Shown here: one piece after another, positions 25,046 through 34,197 of the stretch
Numbering within the stretch: position 1 is the stretch's first letter
Layout: every line of letters begins with the position of its first letter
Assembly (NCBI RefSeq): GCF_000174195.1
Contig: NZ_ACFY01000021.1
Coordinates: 1-64,000, forward strand
DNA: 64,000 nucleotides
Source of the DNA: Roseburia inulinivorans DSM 16841
GTDB taxonomy: Bacteria; Bacillota; Clostridia; Lachnospirales; Lachnospiraceae
Reading direction: 5' to 3'
Made by a program: the position numbers and the translations under genes
Notes under the pieces: generated by a model
Told to the model about the DNA's origin: nothing
What the model saw: the letters and a program-made list of their open reading frames with translations, nothing else
The model's database searches: none

Positions 25046-26062
25046 ATGATGATAGGGTTTCGTGTGGATGCGAATGAAGTAATCGCAACAGGACATTTAA
25101 TGCGTTGTATCAGCATTGCTTTAGAGTGTAAAAAACGCGGGCAGCAATGTATTTTTTTTATGGCAGAAGACAAAGAGACAGAGCGGTTAAGGAAAGCAGG
25201 ATTTCAATATTATATATTAAATAGTGACTGGAAAAATCTGGACAATGAAATTTCTGAGTTTCAAAAAATATTAGAAAATTATAAGTTAAATTATTTAGTA
25301 GTGGACTCATATCAGGCGACAGCGGGATATTTGGCAGCATTGGAGGAAATTCAGCCTGTATGTTATATTGATGATTTGAAGAGAGAAGTATATGATGTTT
25401 CAGTTGTAATTCATTATATAAGTCCGTTTAAAAATGATAGCTATGAAGAAATGTATAGAAATACACATACTGAATTGTTAAATAATATGAAATATGCCCC
25501 GCTCAGACCTGAGTTTCATTATAAAAAAGAGAAAGTTATCCGAGAAAAGAGTATTCTTATAACTACAGGGGGGACAGATTTTTATAATGTTGCAGGAAAA
25601 GTTGCAGCATTGTGTCAGAACAGCATGCAGATAAAAAGTTATAAAATACATCTTATTATTGGAAGCATGAATCAGCATGAAACGGAACTAGAACAATTAG
25701 CGGAGAAATATACGAATATTATTTTACATAAAAATATAACAAATATGAGTGATTATATGAGATTATGTGAGGTGGCGGTATCGGCTGGCGGAACAACATT
25801 GTTAGAGTTATGTGCATGCAAAATACCAACAGTCTGTTTTTCTTTTGCAGATAACCAGGTAAAGTTTGCAAATGATATGGGGAAAATTGGTGCAGTAAAA
25901 TATGTCGGAGATGCGCGGAAAATTGAAGATATAGAAAATAAGATAGTTAAGCAATTGTTAATATTTATAAAGAATGAAGAAGAAAGAAAAAAATATGCAG
26001 ATTGTATGGGAAAACTAATTGATGGACATGGAACGGAAAGAATAGCTGATGTATTATGTTAG
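25046..26062 (+). CDS. pseG: UDP-2,4-diacetamido-2,4,6-trideoxy-beta-L-altropyranose hydrolase
   Basis: A 338-residue GT-B-fold hydrolase. The start is the PseG pattern IGFRVDANEVIATGHLMRC, whose histidine corresponds to the known catalytic His of Campylobacter PseG. The C-terminal half has SILITTGGTDFYNVA and the nucleotide-binding CEVAVSAGGTTLLELCACKIPTVC region. It removes UDP to release the sugar that PseI uses. It follows pseI by 8 nt. Unlike many Gram-positive versions it is not fused to the GNAT domain; that function would come from the separate gene at 16579. Confidence 0.9.
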   Translation: MMIGFRVDANEVIATGHLMRCISIALECKKRGQQCIFFMAEDKETERLRKAGFQYYILNSDWKNLDNEISEFQKILENYKLNYLVVDSYQATAGYLAALEEIQPVCYIDDLKREVYDVSVVIHYISPFKNDSYEEMYRNTHTELLNNMKYAPLRPEFHYKKEKVIREKSILITTGGTDFYNVAGKVAALCQNSMQIKSYKIHLIIGSMNQHETELEQLAEKYTNIILHKNITNMSDYMRLCEVAVSAGGTTLLELCACKIPTVCFSFADNQVKFANDMGKIGAVKYVGDARKIEDIENKIVKQLLIFIKNEEERKKYADCMGKLIDGHGTERIADVLC

Positions 26063-26111
26063 AAGTTGAAATATAAAAATATATTGGAAAAAGGGAAATA
26101 AGTAAAAACAA

Positions 26112-27299
26112 ATGAATGATAAAAAGATTGCTTTTATAATTGCAGTAAATAATGAACAGTATTTTGAAGAATGTTGTTTTTATATTCACAGGCTTTCTGT
26201 ACCGGCTGGATATGATATAGATATTATTGCAATTCGTGAAGCTGATTCTATGTGTGCTGCATATAATGCAGGCATGAATAATAGCGATGCTAAATATAAA
26301 GTTTATATGCATCAGGATGTAATGATACGAAATGTACAATTTATTGAAAATATAATTAAAATTTTTAAACAGAATTTGAAAGTCGGAATGATAGGAATGA
26401 TAGGTGGAACATGTATGCCTGAAACGGGAGTGATTTATCGTGCATGGGATATCGGAATGGTGGATTGCAGGGATCCGGATATGGCATATTATCTGGAAGG
26501 ACAGCAGAATATGCCAAAGAAAGATGTGATTGTGGAAGCAGTAGATGGACTTTTGATGGCAACACAATATGATATTACATGGAGAGAAGATTTATTTACA
26601 CATTTTGATTTTTATGATGTATCACAATCATTTGAGATGCGCAAAGCTGGATACCAGGTTTTAGTTCCCTATCAGAAAACACCCTGGGTGATTCATGATA
26701 GCGGATTTGCGAAGCTGACTTATTATGATGAAGAGCGAAAAAAATGTAAAAAAGAGTATCCACAGTATTTATATGCAGACAACGGGTTTGAATTTACATA
26801 TGACAGAGAGTGGAATGAATTGAGTGAACTTCTTGCAGAGCAGGTAAAAAAAATGATTGAAGATAAAAATTGGGAGCAGGTTATTCCAATTATAGATTCT
26901 TATGAGAAAGCGGGAAGAAAAAACAGTTCTTTGGAAATGCTAAAAATTTGGAAAAATATATATGAAAAGGAAAGAACAAATAATTTTTTTAGTAATTGTA
27001 AGAATTACGAAGGCATGTATACAAAATATACGGCGGTTCGTTTCCTTTTAAGACGTATGGAATTAAACATGGAGGAAGATACGTATTTTGAGTTGATTTC
27101 TGCAATAAAGGCAAATGAGATTTCATACGATGCATTAATGGAAATTATATCAAGGGCAGTGGTTGACAAAGGCAATGTGATAAAAAAAATAGGTGATATA
27201 TATAATAGAAATGGACAGACAGATTATTATAAAAAATGTGAGAAAGTTGAAAAACTGCTAAAAGATAAGTCGATACCGATTGCGTATTGTCAAAAATAA
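26112..27299 (+). CDS. GT2-like glycosyltransferase with a C-terminal helical module
   Basis: A 395-residue protein. The N-terminal half (1-230) is a GT-A domain of the Glyco_tranf_2_5 type: KIAFIIAVNNEQYFEECCFY, YMHQDVMI as the D-x-D-like site, and EAVDGLLMATQYD. The C-terminal 110 residues are a helical module (AVRFLLRRMELNMEEDTYF; ending IPIAYCQK). The same module, joined to only the first 29 residues of the GT domain, occurs at 39853-40303 as a relic. It ends the 19182-27299 operon; its stop lies in the palindrome 27296-27335. Confidence 0.8.
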   Translation: MNDKKIAFIIAVNNEQYFEECCFYIHRLSVPAGYDIDIIAIREADSMCAAYNAGMNNSDAKYKVYMHQDVMIRNVQFIENIIKIFKQNLKVGMIGMIGGTCMPETGVIYRAWDIGMVDCRDPDMAYYLEGQQNMPKKDVIVEAVDGLLMATQYDITWREDLFTHFDFYDVSQSFEMRKAGYQVLVPYQKTPWVIHDSGFAKLTYYDEERKKCKKEYPQYLYADNGFEFTYDREWNELSELLAEQVKKMIEDKNWEQVIPIIDSYEKAGRKNSSLEMLKIWKNIYEKERTNNFFSNCKNYEGMYTKYTAVRFLLRRMELNMEEDTYFELISAIKANEISYDALMEIISRAVVDKGNVIKKIGDIYNRNGQTDYYKKCEKVEKLLKDKSIPIAYCQK

Positions 27300-27335
27300 T
27301 TACATTGAGCAATTATAATTGCTCAATGTAATTAT
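27296..27335. terminator. 20-bp perfect palindrome between convergent glycosyltransferase genes
   Basis: A 40-nt perfect palindrome centred at 27315/27316. Each half pairs over 20 bp (ATAATTACATTGAGCAATTA and its complement), leaving a minimal loop. The TAA of the plus gene (27297-27299) and the TAA of the minus gene (27313-27315) both lie within it. Most likely it is a bidirectional terminator; an RNA-processing hairpin is the alternative. Confidence 0.8.
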
Positions 27336-28329
27336 CTAACCAAAATTTATCTATGTCATGTCCAAGCTTTTTATATAATTTCATTTGCATCGGAATTAAA
27401 TCACTGTAGATTGAAATATTATAATCAGAAACTTCTTTTAGTACAGTAGCCTCTAATTGCTTGAAAAAAGAAAGCGATATTTTAAAATTACGAAGTTTGC
27501 CAAAATATATTGTTTCATAAAGATATGTATGAAGAAAATATAATTTGATTTCTTCATAGTATTCACGGAAAAAGGGAGTTCTTTTCATAAAGTTCCAAAC
27601 AGCAAGTTGGACATTTGCATGCATTTTTAAAGTGTTCTCCTGTTCCATATCATGTCGCATTGTACCTGTATTGTTTTGTCTGTAAAAATAAAGTACATTA
27701 TCCAGTATAATTATTTTGTTTGCGTAAAATAGAAGCGGATATACAAACAAAGGTTCTTCATAGATTGTATGTTCTGCATAAGAAACATTTGCAAGCTCAA
27801 TTAAGCTGCGCCGGTATAATTTGTTCCAACAGCCATAAGTAATTTTTTCAGAAACTAATAATTGTTTACGTTCAATGGATGAAGTAATATTTATGACTTC
27901 GGGCGAGATGGTACGATTGGAAGAAACAGCTCCTAAATTTTCAGTGTAATAACAATATTCAAACTGAACAAAATCGGCATTATATTCAAGGGCTGCTTTA
28001 TATACTACTTGAAGGAAATCGGATGTGACAAAATCGTCGGAATCGACAAATGCTATGTATTCTCCAGTTGCGTATTGTAAAGCTATATTTCTGGCACCTC
28101 CCTGTCTCATATTTTCTTCTAGTTTTAGTATGAGGATACTTTCTGGGTAGGCACATTCAAATTCTTGAAGCATATTCCAGGTTTCACCGTTATCCGTAGA
28201 AGCATCATCTACGAAAATTAATTCTATATTTTCTATTCCTATTGTTTGTTGTACTAGGGATAAGAAACATTTTGGAAGCCATTTTGTTGCATTGAAGCAT
28301 GGAATAATAACACTTACTTTTTTTGACAA
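27313..28329 (-). CDS. Glycosyltransferase family 2
   Basis: A 338-residue GT2 enzyme. It has the standard GT-A start VSVIIPCFNATKWLPKC, the LIFVDDASTDNGETW nucleotide-binding loop, and GEYIAFVDSDDFV with the metal-binding D-S-D. The C-terminal 120 residues are variable and helical, with no membrane segment. It is the only gene between the two big plus-strand operons and has its own good promoter at 28361-28389. The donor and acceptor are not predictable. Confidence 0.9.
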   Translation of the reverse strand: MSKKVSVIIPCFNATKWLPKCFLSLVQQTIGIENIELIFVDDASTDNGETWNMLQEFECAYPESILILKLEENMRQGGARNIALQYATGEYIAFVDSDDFVTSDFLQVVYKAALEYNADFVQFEYCYYTENLGAVSSNRTISPEVINITSSIERKQLLVSEKITYGCWNKLYRRSLIELANVSYAEHTIYEEPLFVYPLLFYANKIIILDNVLYFYRQNNTGTMRHDMEQENTLKMHANVQLAVWNFMKRTPFFREYYEEIKLYFLHTYLYETIYFGKLRNFKISLSFFKQLEATVLKEVSDYNISIYSDLIPMQMKLYKKLGHDIDKFWLDNYIEQL

Positions 28330-28360
28330 TGATATTTACCTCTAAAAAATTGATGATAAT

Positions 28361-28389
28361 ATAATAGCGTAGACAGATGGATATTGCAA
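28361..28389 (-). promoter_or_regulatory. Sigma-A promoter for the minus-strand GT2 gene
   Basis: On the minus strand: TTGCAA (28389-28384), a 17-nt spacer, then TATTAT (28366-28361). It lies about 32 nt before the start at 28329, and 8 nt from the divergent pseC promoter. Confidence 0.55.
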
Positions 28390-28397
28390 TGTCATGA

Positions 28398-28425
28398 TTG
28401 ATTTCTTGTGATGATAAATTATAAT
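28398..28425 (+). promoter_or_regulatory. Sigma-A promoter for pseC
   Basis: TTGATT (28398-28403), a 16-nt spacer, then a perfect TATAAT (28420-28425). The leader is about 78 nt. It is arranged back-to-back with the promoter at 28361-28389, so the two may compete or share regulation. Confidence 0.6.
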
Positions 28426-28509
28426 AAATATAGATTGTAAATCATATCAGAAACAAATGGATATAGATGTAAAAAGGTTGCTTATATTTTGAACATAGGA
28501 GGAAAAATA

Positions 28510-29637
28510 ATGATACCATACGGAAGACAGACAATTGAAGAGGATGATATACAGGCAGTTGTAGATGTTTTAAGATCGGATTATCTTACAACTGGTCCAA
28601 AGATAGCAGAATTTGAAAAAATGGTTGCGGATTATGTCGGGGCGAAATATGCGGTGGCGATTTCAAACGGAACATCGGCACTTCATGCGGCATGTTTTGC
28701 AGCAGGGATTCAGGCGGGGGATGAAGTAATTACAACCCCGTTAACGTTTGCAGCTTCAGCAAACTGTGTTTTATATTGTGGCGGAACACCGGTATTTGCT
28801 GATGTCAATCCAAAAACCTATAATATAGACCCGGAAGATATCCGCAGAAAAATTACCAATAAGACAAAAGCAATTATTGCAGTTCATCTTGCAGGACAGC
28901 CTTGCGATATGGACGAGATTCATAAAATAGCAAAAGAACATGATTTGATTGTCATTGAGGATGGTGCACATGCACTTGGTTCTGTATATAAAGGGAAAAA
29001 AGTAGGAACTTTGTCGGATATGACAACGTTCAGCTTCCACCCGGTAAAACCGATCACAACAGGGGAAGGTGGAATGATCGTCACAGATAATAAAGAATTT
29101 TACCAGAAAATGATGTTATTCCGCAGTCATGGCATTACTCGTGACGAAAATCTGATGACACGAAATGATGGTCCATGGTTCTATCAGCAGTTAGATTTGG
29201 GATACAACTACCGCATTACAGATATTCAGTGTGCGTTAGGTTGCAGCCAGATGAAAAAACTGGACAGATTTTTGGAACGTAGAAAAGAAATCGTAGCGCG
29301 CTATAATGAAGCGTTTGCTGATTGCGAAAATATTATCACACCATATCAGCTGCCGGAGACAGAGAGCGGCTGGCACCTTTATATTGTACAGGTAACAAAC
29401 TGTGACAGAAGAAAAGTATTTGAGGCATTAAGAGAACACGGAATTGCAGTGAATGTACATTATATTCCTGTTTATATGCACCCTTATTATCAGGAACATG
29501 GATATAAAGATGTTCATTGTAGGAATGCAGAGGAGATTTACTCACATATTATCAGTTTACCGTTATATCCGACACTTACAATGGAAGAACAGGATTATGT
29601 GATACAACAGGTTTGTGAATGTACAAAGAATGAGTAA
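28510..29637 (+). CDS. pseC: UDP-4-amino-4,6-dideoxy-N-acetyl-beta-L-altrosamine transaminase
   Basis: A 375-residue DegT/DnrJ/EryC1-family PLP aminotransferase. It starts IPYGRQTIEEDDIQAVVDVL and has SNGTSALHAACFAAGI, VIEDGAHALGSVYKG, and the PLP-lysine motif FSFHPVKPITTGEGG, which is the form typical of PseC. Length matches the family. It aminates the PseB product using glutamate, step 2 of pseudaminic acid synthesis. ATG 28510 has AGGAGG 7 nt upstream (an upstream TTG at 28489 would have none). GC content is higher than in its neighbours, suggesting a different history from the surrounding AT-rich genes. Confidence 0.92.
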   Translation: MIPYGRQTIEEDDIQAVVDVLRSDYLTTGPKIAEFEKMVADYVGAKYAVAISNGTSALHAACFAAGIQAGDEVITTPLTFAASANCVLYCGGTPVFADVNPKTYNIDPEDIRRKITNKTKAIIAVHLAGQPCDMDEIHKIAKEHDLIVIEDGAHALGSVYKGKKVGTLSDMTTFSFHPVKPITTGEGGMIVTDNKEFYQKMMLFRSHGITRDENLMTRNDGPWFYQQLDLGYNYRITDIQCALGCSQMKKLDRFLERRKEIVARYNEAFADCENIITPYQLPETESGWHLYIVQVTNCDRRKVFEALREHGIAVNVHYIPVYMHPYYQEHGYKDVHCRNAEEIYSHIISLPLYPTLTMEEQDYVIQQVCECTKNE

Positions 29638-29680
29638 TAAATTTTATTTTTTATAGGATTGCAAATGAGGGAACGTTATA

Positions 29681-31705
29681 ATGGAAAAAATTGCAAAACA
29701 ATTGGTGTGGAACGTACTTTTTGAAAAGGCAGTTTCGTATGATGAAAAAGAACAATATATATCGAATTATAGAAATGAATTTCCTGAAGATGTAGATGTA
29801 TATGCAATGGAAATAGAATTGCTTGTTCAGGGAAATAAATTAGAGGATGCCTACAATATTGCAAAAGTTGCATTAAGAAGAAATCCGTATTTAATTATTG
29901 TTCATTTCAATTTGGCAAAAATATGCGAAATGCAGTCAAAATATTTAGAAGCATATAGGCATTATTCTATTACTAAGTTTTTAGCTGGTTATGCAGAGGA
30001 AAAGGATATAGTACCGATATGTGAAAAATCAATGCAAACAGTATTGAAACATTTGGAGAAGTCAATTGAATTATTGCCAGAAAAAGAAAGAAAATTATTA
30101 ATTGAAGAAGCAATTCCCAATATGCTTGGATGTGAGGCAAATCAATTTGGCTATAAAGAGCTTAGATTCTGTTCTTTTCAAAATATAATAGGAGATTATT
30201 ATTTTGAATATGAAAAAAAATATATTGGGGTATATCAGGTACCTAATTATATTATTAATGCATTAAATAATAAAACGGCAATTGAGTTAAAAACAGAAAT
30301 TAGAACAGTATTAGAAGATACACATTTACAATTGCCAAAGGAACCAGAAGAGTGGATTGTTCCAATAGCTGTGGAAAAAGTAAATACATTGCATCTGATA
30401 CATCATGAACAACATGAGGATGTAAAGTGTTTGCAACGTCAGGCTAAGAATTTCTATTATTATCGAGTATGTGGGGGAAGTTCGATTGTATCTTCAGATA
30501 AATGTTATTATGGTGAGCCAATACCGATAAGAAAAGACAAGGAAAAAAAGAAACTTATTTTAAGTATTTTTGTGGATGGATTAGCACAGGTATTGTTAAA
30601 TAATGGAAGATTTGTAGAACTTATGCCAAATACAGCAAGATATTTTGAAAAAGGCTTGATATGTACACAGGCGTATAGTTCTGGAGAATGGACATATCCG
30701 AGTATAGCGGGAGCAATGTCGGGGTTATCGACGGTACAGCATATGATGTTTCATAATGAAATCGACTGGAAACTTCCAGATGATGTAAAAACATTAATGG
30801 AATACTTTCATCAGGAAGGATACCATACAAGTATTTTTTCAGGGGATCGTCGTATAATTCCATCATATGGATATATAAGGGGGTGTGATCGATTTATTTA
30901 TCAGCTTCAACATGTAGGATTTTCGGCAGAAAAAATGATAGGGAATGTCATAGATGAGATAGATGCATTGAAAGAGGTAAATCAATTTGTTTGGATGACC
31001 ATTGGTGATTTACATGATGTTGTAGATGAGTTAATACTTCCAACAAGCGTAGCGACGAGTTTAAATGTAAAAGACAGAGATGTTAAACAAGGTGGAACGA
31101 CATCTGTAAAACAATCGTATGATAGTTCAAAACAACATCAATACGAAAAAATGATGACATATATAGATAGATATTTAGGTATGTTATTTCAATTTTTAGA
31201 AGATACTTATGAAGATGATGAAATAATAATTTCACTATTTTCCGATCATGGTCAGGGATATTTGATACCTGATGGTGGGCAATTTTTAGGACCAGAGAGA
31301 AGTAATATTGCCTATATGTTTAGGGATGGACAGCATATTGGTCAAACAAATGAGATAATGTCATTGCTAGACTATACAGCGATTATGTGTAAACTAGCAG
31401 GAATAAACTATAACGAAAATAATGTATCAGGAAGACTTCCAAAAATATTTGGAGGGCAAGGAAGAAAATGGACACTTACAGAAAGCTTACACCCAAATGA
31501 TTACTATCGGGCAGCGTTGGTAAATGAAAATTATAGATTTTACTTTTGTAATCCTAATGAAGCCAGATATGATGGTAGGTTTAAATTGGTTGAATATGTT
31601 ACATACCTTACAGATAAGGATGGAAAGAGTGTAAATGCGCCAGATGTACAAAAAGAGTGTACGAATATAGTATTAGAGCATATAGCATATTTATGTTTGA
31701 ATTAA
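29681..31705 (+). CDS. Alkaline phosphatase/sulfatase-fold protein with N-terminal TPR-like region
   Basis: A 674-residue protein. Residues 1-120 are helical repeats of TPR type (LEDAYNIAKVALRRNPYL; YLEAYRHYSITKF). The sulfatase-fold catalytic domain runs from about 285 to 620. It has ILSIFVDGLAQ with the first metal Asp near 297, SSGEWTYPSIAGAMSG near 331-346 with the probable Thr/Ser nucleophile, and LFSDHGQGYLIPDGG near 520 with metal-binding Asp-His. No signal peptide or membrane segment is seen, so it is cytosolic. The family includes sulfatases and phosphoglycerol/phosphoethanolamine transferases. Here a phospho-substituent transferase or hydrolase acting on the glycan is plausible but not shown. 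Confidence 0.72.
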   Translation: MEKIAKQLVWNVLFEKAVSYDEKEQYISNYRNEFPEDVDVYAMEIELLVQGNKLEDAYNIAKVALRRNPYLIIVHFNLAKICEMQSKYLEAYRHYSITKFLAGYAEEKDIVPICEKSMQTVLKHLEKSIELLPEKERKLLIEEAIPNMLGCEANQFGYKELRFCSFQNIIGDYYFEYEKKYIGVYQVPNYIINALNNKTAIELKTEIRTVLEDTHLQLPKEPEEWIVPIAVEKVNTLHLIHHEQHEDVKCLQRQAKNFYYYRVCGGSSIVSSDKCYYGEPIPIRKDKEKKKLILSIFVDGLAQVLLNNGRFVELMPNTARYFEKGLICTQAYSSGEWTYPSIAGAMSGLSTVQHMMFHNEIDWKLPDDVKTLMEYFHQEGYHTSIFSGDRRIIPSYGYIRGCDRFIYQLQHVGFSAEKMIGNVIDEIDALKEVNQFVWMTIGDLHDVVDELILPTSVATSLNVKDRDVKQGGTTSVKQSYDSSKQHQYEKMMTYIDRYLGMLFQFLEDTYEDDEIIISLFSDHGQGYLIPDGGQFLGPERSNIAYMFRDGQHIGQTNEIMSLLDYTAIMCKLAGINYNENNVSGRLPKIFGGQGRKWTLTESLHPNDYYRAALVNENYRFYFCNPNEARYDGRFKLVEYVTYLTDKDGKSVNAPDVQKECTNIVLEHIAYLCLN

Positions 31706-31808
31706 AATAAAATCAGTTAGTTTCAATGGAACCATAGATGAATTTTGCAGAGAAAACAGGAATTTGTTGAGATCATGAAACCTTGTAAAAACTTTTGATT
31801 GATTTTGA

Positions 31809-32195
31809 ATTCTGAATCATTCTAATACGAATTATAAAAATTTTGCAATAGACGAGGTTGATATCGAACATATTTATGAACAGTATGGGGTTTATTACAT
31901 TTCCATGTATTACATGGATTTCTTCCAGAAGAAGCAGCCGTATAGATTTATGGTACAATTTTTCGCACTTTTTTATTTGCAGAATTGTTTTGAAGCATTT
32001 GTCTATAGTGGCAGCAAAGGGAAATTAACTTTTTCGGATATTATAGAGATTTATTCAAAAACGGCACGCGTTTATGAACATTCTTATGAAAACAAGAATT
32101 TAGAAACTACATACGCTGTTCTTGAAAAAAATGAAATGACATTATTGCCTTTTTTATTAAGTTTAACTTGGGGAAAAAGGCTGTTGCAAAGGTAA
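31809..32195 (+). pseudogene. C-terminal relic, probably of flagellin lysine-N-methylase (FliB)
   Basis: An open frame without a proper start, from 31809 (just after a TGA) to 32195, about 128 residues. It contains HIYEQYGVYYISMYYMDFFQ and ends with IIEIYSKTARVYEHSYENKN, which resembles the C-terminal YSR-x-V-EHSEEN region I associate with FliB. FliB methylates lysines on flagellin. No N-terminal cysteine cluster is present. The stretch 31855-31931 is nearly repeated at 42842-42915, where the flanks differ, so both are remnants of related genes with different deletions. The sequence before 31809 and after 32195 holds no other gene I can support. Confidence 0.5.
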
Positions 32196-32355
32196 TTATT
32201 TGTTTCATGGCTTATTGAGCGTTACTGTTCTATAAGGATTGAATGGATAGGATTAATTAGATAACTGATATGGGGAGATTGATATATGATGTGTTTAACA
32301 AAATACTAGGTTTTGCTGGACTGGATATCATAGAAAATGTTTGGAGAAAAAATAA

Positions 32356-33465
32356 ATGGATGAAAAAATATTAGTTACACGATCTTCTATGCCTCCCTAT
32401 GAGGAATATATAGAGGCAATAAAGCCATTATGGGATACGCATTGGATTACCAATATGGGAATGTATCATAAGCAGTTGGAAGAACAACTTAAAGAATATT
32501 TAGATGTTTCAGAACTTTCATTAATGGTAAATGGACATATGGCATTGGAACTTGCAATACAAGCATTTGATTTTCCAGAAGGGGCTGAAGTTATAACTAC
32601 GCCATTTACATTTATATCAACGACACATGCAATTGTAAGAAATCGATTAAAGCCTGTCTTTTGTGATATAAAAATATCAGATGGAACGATTGATGAATCG
32701 AAAATAGAAGCATTGATAACAGAAAAAACAGTAGCAATTATACCGGTTCATGTATATGGAAATGTATGTAATATAGAGGAAATACAGAAGATAGCAGATA
32801 AATATAATCTGAAAGTAATATATGATGCTGCTCATGCATTTGGAGTAAAGTATAGAGGAAAAGGTATTGGAAGTTACGGGGATGCTTCCATATTTAGTTT
32901 TCATGCGACAAAAGTATTTAATACGGTAGAAGGGGGAGCAGTTACTTTTTCTGATCATGCTATGTATAAAAAATTATATGATCTAAAAAATTTTGGCATT
33001 CGTGGGGAAGAATTAGTAGTTGATGTTGGAGCAAATGCTAAGATGAACGAATTTTGTGCAATTATGGGGTTGTGCAATCTAAAACATATTAATGAAACGT
33101 TACAAGCAAGAAAAATATGTTATGAATATTATTTGGAGCAGTTTCAAAATATAAAAGGAATAGAATTATTTCATAAAAACGCTTCTGCAACATGTAATTA
33201 TGCATATTTTCCAATTATAATTGGCGATGAATTTAGTTTGACGAGGAACCAATTATATGATTATTTGAAAAAAAATAATATCAATTGCAGAAAGTATTTT
33301 TATCCCATTACTGCGGATGCAGCATGTTTTAATAATTGTTATGAAAAACAGAAATTAGATAATGCCAGAGCGATAGCAGGAAAGGTATTAGTAGTACCAA
33401 TGTATGCAGATTTAAGCTTGTTAGATATAAAAAATATATGTGATATTATAAAAACTGCAAATTAG
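32356..33465 (+). CDS. DegT/DnrJ/EryC1-family sugar aminotransferase
   Basis: A 369-residue PLP aminotransferase. It starts with LVTRSSMPPYEEYIEAI and has ITTPFTFISTTHAIVRN, VIYDAAHAFGVKYRG and the lysine motif IFSFHATKVFNTVEGG. The family aminates 3- or 4-keto sugars on nucleotide carriers. The N-terminal pattern resembles enzymes that make dTDP-amino-dideoxyhexoses rather than PseC. With WbqC next to it, it may make an N-substituted 4-amino-4,6-dideoxyhexose, a sugar type known from other surface glycans. No partner dehydratase for a second sugar is in the window. Confidence 0.85.
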   Translation: MDEKILVTRSSMPPYEEYIEAIKPLWDTHWITNMGMYHKQLEEQLKEYLDVSELSLMVNGHMALELAIQAFDFPEGAEVITTPFTFISTTHAIVRNRLKPVFCDIKISDGTIDESKIEALITEKTVAIIPVHVYGNVCNIEEIQKIADKYNLKVIYDAAHAFGVKYRGKGIGSYGDASIFSFHATKVFNTVEGGAVTFSDHAMYKKLYDLKNFGIRGEELVVDVGANAKMNEFCAIMGLCNLKHINETLQARKICYEYYLEQFQNIKGIELFHKNASATCNYAYFPIIIGDEFSLTRNQLYDYLKKNNINCRKYFYPITADAACFNNCYEKQKLDNARAIAGKVLVVPMYADLSLLDIKNICDIIKTAN

Positions 33466-33481
33466 GGAAGGAAAACATTCT

Positions 33482-34189
33482 ATGAAAATTGCAATAATGC
33501 AACCGTATTTGTTTCCGTATATTGGATACTTTTCGCTTATAAAAAATACAGATTTTTTTGTGTTTTTTGATACACCTCAATACATTAGAAAAGGATGGAT
33601 AAATAGAAACAGAATATTAAGTGCGAATGGTGATATAACTTATTTTACAGTTCCGATTCAGAAAGCAGACAGAAATACACCGATTAATAAAATAATTGTT
33701 TCAAATAATTATGATTGGAAAATGAAGACATTAGGTCAATTAAATATTTATAAAAAAGCACCTAATTATGGTAGAGTAATAGATTTGGTAAAAGGTATAT
33801 TTAATACAGACACAATGTTGATATCTGATTTGGCAATTAAAAGTATAGTAAAAACATGTGAGTATCTAGATATTGATATAAAATATGATATTTTTTCGAA
33901 AATGAATTTAGCCTTGCCTGAGGTTAAAGAACCGGATGAATGGGCGTTATATATAACGAAAGAATTAGGCTATAATACATATATAAATCCTCCAGGAGGA
34001 ATGTCTTTTTTTAATAGAGAAAAATATCAGATAAATGATGTTGATCTGCAGTTTTTAGTTCAGGAAATTATTCCATATAGACAAAACAGAGAAGTTTTTA
34101 TACCCGCATTGTCTATGATTGATGTCATGATGTTTTGCAGTTGTAATGAGATAAATGAGATGTTATGTAAGTATAAAATAGAAAGGTAA
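33482..34189 (+). CDS. WbqC-like family protein
   Basis: A 235-residue protein with the WbqC start IAIMQPYLFPYIGYFSLIKN, the segment YIRKGWINRNRIL and the ending INPPGGMSFFNREKY. WbqC proteins are found in O-antigen and flagellar glycan clusters beside DegT aminotransferases and are thought to transfer an acyl or amino-acyl group to amino sugars, but the biochemistry is not well established. It lies 16 nt after the aminotransferase and 8 nt before the radical SAM gene, so the three are likely one pathway. Confidence 0.88.
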   Translation: MKIAIMQPYLFPYIGYFSLIKNTDFFVFFDTPQYIRKGWINRNRILSANGDITYFTVPIQKADRNTPINKIIVSNNYDWKMKTLGQLNIYKKAPNYGRVIDLVKGIFNTDTMLISDLAIKSIVKTCEYLDIDIKYDIFSKMNLALPEVKEPDEWALYITKELGYNTYINPPGGMSFFNREKYQINDVDLQFLVQEIIPYRQNREVFIPALSMIDVMMFCSCNEINEMLCKYKIER

Positions 34190-34197
34190 GAATTTGA

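Noticed and set aside
23279..26062. Legionaminic or sialic acid pathway instead of pseudaminic acid
   Set aside because: PseB, PseC with the HPVKPITTGEGG site, PseG with GHLMRC and the PseI-type YTPWEWQ segment all point to pseudaminic acid; no LegB/LegC/LegG or NeuC-type gene is seen.
25965..26567. A 200-residue minus-strand frame rich in His, Ile and Tyr
   Set aside because: Antisense to the end of pseG and the start of the GT2 gene; composition is that of a shadow frame.
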